DNA from: Terfezia claveryi
Lineage: Eukaryota; Ascomycota; Pezizomycetes; Pezizales; Pezizaceae
Length of the DNA: 34,049 nt
Reading direction: 5' to 3'
Assembly (NCBI GenBank): GCA_015179025.1
Contig: WHUX01000385.1
Span: 1 to 34,049, forward strand
This document shows positions 29,725-34,049 of the stretch, in pieces (within the stretch, counting starts at the first letter, position 1; each line of letters begins with the position of its first letter). The translations under genes were made by a program, and so were the position numbers. The notes below the pieces were generated by a model, which saw only the letters and a program-made list of their open reading frames with translations, searched no databases and was not told the DNA's origin.

Positions 29725-30241
29725 TAGTTAATTGGTACTACCTAGACCTGCTAGCATAGTCACTACCATATTCAACTCGGATGATCTCAATTCATGTCAA
29801 CTATGCTGTACTGTAGGAGGAAAGCACATATCATATGTCCACATAAGAACATACCTAGACTACAAGAGGCAGTGGCTACACCAATCCTTATCATCTGAAC
29901 AGATATTGCCTATAGTAATAGGTGCCTTGAGCCATATAGCGATAGTAGTCTTGCCATGCTTGAGGGTTGGGTGCTGAGACTATTGTGATAGCTCCGATAG
30001 TTCTCAATACAAGCCTTTATTCAAGCAAGATTTCTCCACTCATAGCTTTGTAATTATATAGGTCCTCCAACAGGGACTCTAGCCTCTCTTGCCTAGTAAT
30101 CTTTTATTTTGTATAAATGAGCACTGTAGAGGGTCTAGTATAAAAGCTTTTTTAAGCGATACTATACCTAACTATGTAAAGTGTGATTATCGTCTAATGC
30201 ACGATGTCTCAGGCCTCCGCTCAAATATCTCCCCCGCAACG
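29725..30241. other. Probable 5' part of the pogo-type element; no gene recognised
   Basis: Moderately TpA-rich sequence upstream of the transposase start. Terminal repeat not identifiable because the other end is outside the window. An 81-codon ORF (29732-29977) has no recognisable motif. Confidence 0.4.
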
Positions 30242-31174
30242 ATGCCACCAAAGACGTCCCAAAAGATCAAGCAGCTGCAGCTCAAGCTTCAGCTCCATGA
30301 CAAGCAGCTAGCATAAGCTATAAACTATGCGCGGAAGCATTCTAGTGAATCAAAGGCAAAGATAGCAAAGGCTTATGGGATAAATGCTAGTACTCTGTGA
30401 AGGAGATACAGGGGCATCACCCAACTGAGAACTAAAGCTCACCAAACACAATAACTACTTAGCACTGGTGAGGAGGAAGCAATGGTTAACTAGTGTAAAA
30501 GAATGAGTGACTTCTTTTTCCCAGTTACTATGTTGATGCTTCTGTCAATGGCTGTTGCTTTCCTATGGGCTTGAAGCTCACAAGGCATTCCAGGCATCTA
30601 CTGGGGGCACTACTTCCTCTCACGACATCCTAGTATTAAGCTTAAATATTATCAGTATCTAGAAAAGGCACAAGCAAAGGTTACTACAACAATCGAAAAA
30701 CAGCAGAGGTAGTATCACACTTTGAGAACCCTTATGCGATAGTACAAGATCATCTCTGAGAATTTATGGAATTGTAATGAGAAGGGCATTATTATGGGTC
30801 TAGTAGTTGGCTGCCAAAAAGCTATAGTTCAAGCAAATGAATAATCTAAAGTAGCCAGAACAAAAGGTAATCGTAAGTTCTATTCAGTACTAGAAACCAT
30901 CAATGTGACTGGTCATGTGATTTTACTATTTGTTGTATGGGCAAATAAAGTGCATTGTATTAGATTTTATGGTACTGATTTAAGGCCTACAATATTTAGC
31001 CAATTACCCAATAGCTATATGGACGATAATATAGGATTGAACTATATTATAAAGCACTTTGATAAATATACAACTCCAAATAGGTCTTTTGACTTACCTG
31101 ATACACTCCCCCCTTAATGAATGTTTATTGTAGATAGGTATAGCTCACACATTGCTTGGCCAGTTGTTGAATAT
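30242..31174 (+). pseudogene. Tc1/mariner pogo/Fot-type transposase, RIP-mutated, truncated by G1 copy 3
   Basis: ATG 30242 (MPPKTSQKIKQ) begins one continuous frame of about 310 codons. It shows a Psq-like HTH (SKAKIAKAYGINASTL*RRYRG), a CENPB-like HTH (GEEEAMVN*CKRM), FLSRHPSIKLKYYQYLEKAQA, and then a DDE_1 core: ENLWNCNEKGIIMG, where the first catalytic Asp is Asn, ETINVTGHVI, and FIVDRYSSHIAW with the second Asp. Many TAA/TAG/TGA stops occur at Gln or Trp codons with no indel. The frame stops at the G1 LTR (31175); the third catalytic region must lie beyond the window. Confidence 0.85.
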
Positions 31175-31853
31175 TGTAATGGAGAACATTATCTCATTGC
31201 TTATATAATTAATTATATACTTTTGTATTTCCTATATTACTACTATGTTATGTAACTAAGCCTCTCGGTTGAAGGACTAGCCTTCTACCACCTCCTATTG
31301 CTTTATAAGCGTCCTTAGCACGCGGAATCTGCCATGGGAAGTTCCATGGCACTTGCCATATGAAGACACCCTCATTATGGCCGCATGACCTCTGTTTAAG
31401 GCGTGTGACTCATTACTATGGCCACATGACCATCGTTTATGGCGTGTGACTCATTACTATGGCCACATGACCCCTTTTGTACAGCGCACCACCTTCTGGT
31501 GTGCCACCCTTTATTGTATTTATTTCCTTAGTTATCAGATCTCAAAGGAGTATAAATAGGCCGCTGGATTCCCTCTGGAATCCACAGAAAGACAAGAAGC
31601 AACGAAGCAAGCCTTCAGAGCAAGCAAGCCTATATTTCAATCAGATCAAGATCATATAGCTTAGATAGCACAAATCATATAAGATAGATTACACCAGTTA
31701 ATTACTGTTCCCTTCGGGAACGTCCCACATAGTAATCTCCCTACCCTTCTGAGGTCTTACCTCAGCAGAACCGAAATACACAAACGTCCGTGCCTACGGA
31801 TATAGATTGTATAAACGGTACCGAATGAATACTATCTAGTACCATTCATTACA
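31175..31853 (+). repeat. 5' LTR of G1 copy 3
   Basis: 679 bp, TGTAATGGAGAACA ... CATTCATTACA; TATA box at 31551; TGACTCA at 31406 and 31447. Confidence 0.95.
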
Positions 31854-32083
31854 TTTTTTTTAACTTACTTACCTAATCTTTACTCTTAAATCCAAGGCCT
31901 GATCAACCTTCGGATACCTTTATTACACTCACGCAAGTGTATACAATTCGACACCCAAGTGCACATATAAAATCGATATCGTTATTCAACTAGCTAGCCA
32001 ACAAAAAAAATCCAACAAACGAGACATCAGACTCTCAACTGCAGTACATCAACAAAAGACTTAGAAGCAAGCTAAGCAGAGCT

Positions 32084-32686
32084 CTAATGGACAGTGGTAT
32101 CCCACATTAAACAATCCCACCCTCGTTCACAACACTTTTCCCAATAAGATTGACAACTCATCTTGCACTCCTGGCAACCGCCATTACATCTGTACCTATA
32201 AATCCAGTACACCATTGAAAAACCGGCCCCCCAGGTCCCAGGAATAATTGGTCTAAACAACCAAGTGTCACAATCCCAAGGCTCAAATCTCGCTGCCTCC
32301 ACTGCAGCCATTTCCTCCAGAAAAGAATTACCTCCATCAGAACCTTCCTTAGGCCCAGACATCTCTACCAATACCTCTGCGCCACCAATGTCTACCTCAA
32401 CACACCAATCAGAAAACGTGACACTCTTGCCGAAAGAACTAGAACTAGATTCTAGCCCAGTAGACGAAGAAAAACCAGGACCATAAGAAACATCAGGATC
32501 CTGATATCCAGCCTCACCAGCCTCGTGAACTACCGAGCCAACAGAACCGTCAGTCGAACGGAGATCATAAGGATCATCAGCCACCACTCTATCAGCACAG
32601 AAAGGTGCCAAAGAAGAAAAGTAACTCGACGATCGTATCGCATAACCAGCTGCATTTGGTTGTGGACAGACGACGAAATCAGACAT
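32084..32686 (-). CDS. Leader antisense ORF (G1 copy 3), 200 aa, intact
   Basis: An uninterrupted ORF from ATG 32686 (MSDFVVCPQPNAAGYAIR) to TAG 32084, opposite to the element's RNA and filling most of the leader between LTR and gag. The N-terminal two thirds are acidic and Ser/Gly-rich; a KSVTFSDWCVEV block lies at about 102-113. The C-terminus is rich in Trp, Tyr and Cys (YWIYRYRCNGGCQECKMSC, then SYWEKCCERGWDCLMW), suggesting a metal- or disulfide-bound module. No signal peptide or membrane segment is evident. Its ATG is one base from the ancestral gag start. Copy 2 keeps the same length with one TAG; copy 1 is a relic; G2 has a similar frame. No known family recognised. Expression is unproven. 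Confidence 0.6.
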   Translation of the reverse strand: MSDFVVCPQPNAAGYAIRSSSYFSSLAPFCADRVVADDPYDLRSTDGSVGSVVHEAGEAGYQDPDVSYGPGFSSSTGLESSSSSFGKSVTFSDWCVEVDIGGAEVLVEMSGPKEGSDGGNSFLEEMAAVEAARFEPWDCDTWLFRPIIPGTWGAGFSMVYWIYRYRCNGGCQECKMSCQSYWEKCCERGWDCLMWDTTVH

Positions 32687-32687
32687 A

Positions 32688-34049
32688 ATAGCGTCTGAAC
32701 TTAGTAAGAAGACTAAGAGGTCGAGACGGTTAACTATGTTACCCAAAGATATTAAGAAATTAGTAGAAGAAACTCACAGAAAGACCAGATTTATAATTCC
32801 TAACACAGAAGGGGAAATAAATCTGCCCATCGATATAGAAATAGGAGAACCAGGTGGAGTAGGAACAAACTATATTTTAGTATGGCTTTACCTCTTGCAC
32901 CAGAAGAATTTTGGAATAGACATCTTCCAACAATTGAGGAGATTTTGAAATATACTCGCTCAATGGGACATGCCCAACAGTATCATCCTGATGATACTCG
33001 ACTCTTAATGGAAGCCGTAGCAAAATACTACTTATGGCTAACACCTTACCCATTCAAAGAAGAAGACTTAGAAATGAACGCATTTTTAAGTAAAGAATTA
33101 AGGAAACCTGTTGTTCCACTTTTAAGGAAACCGAATTGGGTAATAAATAACTGGGAAGAAATAATGGCATTCATGATGAGTGGCACTCATCTAGAAGAAT
33201 CAGCACATACCACGGAGGATTTTTTCTATCCTAGCAAAGAACTTCCAGGAGCGTTCCTGAGAACACCAAAAGAGCAATCGAAAGGCAAAGGTCGAGCACC
33301 TGAGATACCAGAAAGGAGGACTGGGTCAGCCAAAGAACCAGACGACAAAGACCAACCACCAGAAGATATAGAATTACCAGAAGACGATGATGATCTAGAT
33401 ACAGGACTAGACCAACAGCAGCAGAAAACATAAGGAGGAGGACGAGACTCCGATGATAGCGGAGATGATAGCTCGGACTCTGATAAGGCATCGTCAGTTG
33501 CAATTCAAACTCTTAAAAGAAAACCCAAACGAGGAAAATCGGTTGAACACCAGCAATGGGAATCTACAACAGGAATGGTTACAATGGGTAACCATAAAGC
33601 AACGAATACTTTAAAAGGAATAATGATTGATATGCTAGAAAAATTAAGAGGAGAAGACAAAAAATGGTAAGACTCACAATATTTTGACTCTTGGGCCACA
33701 ACAATGCAACGTTGGTTTGTTCTCAAAAGAATAGATTTAGAAGGCGCTTCAGCTTTGGAAATTGTTGGATTCAGAATGGAAGGAAGCGCACTTACTACTT
33801 ATAATCAATTCCTAAGAGAAAAAGGAAAGAATGCGACATTCTTTGGATTCATACTAGCGCTAAGGGATTTTCTGATACCCTCTACTAGTAAGGACATTTT
33901 GTGGAAATGATGGGAGACAGCCACACCATACATGGACGGACATCACATGGGAATCAAACAGTTTGCCAACTGGCTTACTGAAATGCAAATCAAATTGATT
34001 GACAAGGATGGCAAACAATTAATATCGCAGGAAGTAAAAGAAGAAAGTT
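32688..34049 (+). pseudogene. gag (G1 copy 3), runs off window
   Basis: Aligned to copy 2, the start codon has become ATA (32688-32690). A one-base deletion near 32868 shifts the frame; after it the frame stays open to the window end except for TAA at 33431-33433, TAA near 33670 and TGA near 33910. The C-terminal part beyond the copy-2 deletion carries an acidic Asp/Ser-rich linker, TMQRWFVLKRIDLEGASALE, FFGFILALRDFLIPSTSK and QFANWLTEMQIKLIDKDG, a layout expected for a Ty3 Gag capsid region. The stops are one transition from Gln, Arg or Trp codons. Confidence 0.82.

Larger units (their letters stand above)
31175..34049 (+). mobile_element. G1 retrotransposon copy 3 (3' part outside window)
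   Basis: 5' LTR 31175-31853, leader with the conserved motif (31894-31905), the intact antisense ORF (32084-32686), and gag from 32688 to the window end. Inserted in the pogo-type transposase; left flank AATAT (31170-31174). It shares high nucleotide similarity with copy 2 up to about 33340. The gag shows only one indel and a few stops, so this is a fairly recent copy. Confidence 0.93.

Noticed and set aside
32265..32486. 73-codon plus-strand ORF in the G1 leader
   Set aside because: Overlaps the antisense ORF; it is shorter, is broken in copy 2, and has a low-complexity Ser/Pro/Thr composition.

Overview
The window looks like nuclear DNA of a filamentous fungus, most likely an ascomycete (Pezizomycotina). 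The evidence is LTR retrotransposons, PIF/Harbinger and pogo/Fot-type DNA transposons, a 57-nt GT-AG intron with a CTAAC branch site, and in-frame stops that nearly all read as CpA->TpA (or TpG->TpA) changes. That last pattern is the signature of repeat-induced point mutation (RIP). No intact housekeeping gene is visible. Most of the sequence is transposons inserted into other transposons.

Layout. Positions 1-7720 (minus) are a near full-length Ty3/gypsy element, family G1: 5' LTR 7052-7720, gag, PR, RT-RNase H, a Cys/His linker and IN, running off the left edge. It sits inside the integrase of an older Ty3/gypsy element, family G2 (7721-18708, minus). G2 also carries a solo G1 LTR in its integrase (8125-8843, TSD CTACC) and a 2450-bp PIF/Harbinger transposon in its gag (13943-16392). 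At both of these sites, removing the insert plus one TSD brings the host reading frame back into register. 18709-20014 is a TpA-saturated relic. 20015-23033 is an internally deleted G1 element with both LTRs. 23221-23920 is a 700-bp non-autonomous DNA transposon with 56-bp perfect terminal inverted repeats. 24.2-25.5 kb holds several tandem repeats. 26019-28046 is a Crinkler-type (CRN) effector-like gene with a ubiquitin-like header and a PD-(D/E)xK nuclease-type domain. It is broken by a frameshift, one TGA, and a hairpin-packed solo LTR of another family (27301-27909). 28375-29055 (minus) is an unrecognised ORF. 30242-31174 is a pogo/Fot transposase interrupted by a third G1 element (31175 to the right edge).

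The most unusual signal is a roughly 200-residue ORF lying antisense in the 5' leader of these retrotransposons. It starts head-to-head with gag: the two ATGs are one base apart in G1 and overlap in G2. It has the same 603-nt length in two G1 copies. A frame with a similar motif order (KxVTF, then CxxYWE, then Trp-rich) occupies the same place in G2, interrupted only by TAG/TAA stops of the RIP type. Both families also appear to carry CCHC-like zinc knuckles between RNase H and integrase, an atypical position. The G1 U3 carries 41-bp tandem repeats, each with a TGACTCA (Gcn4/AP-1-type) site.
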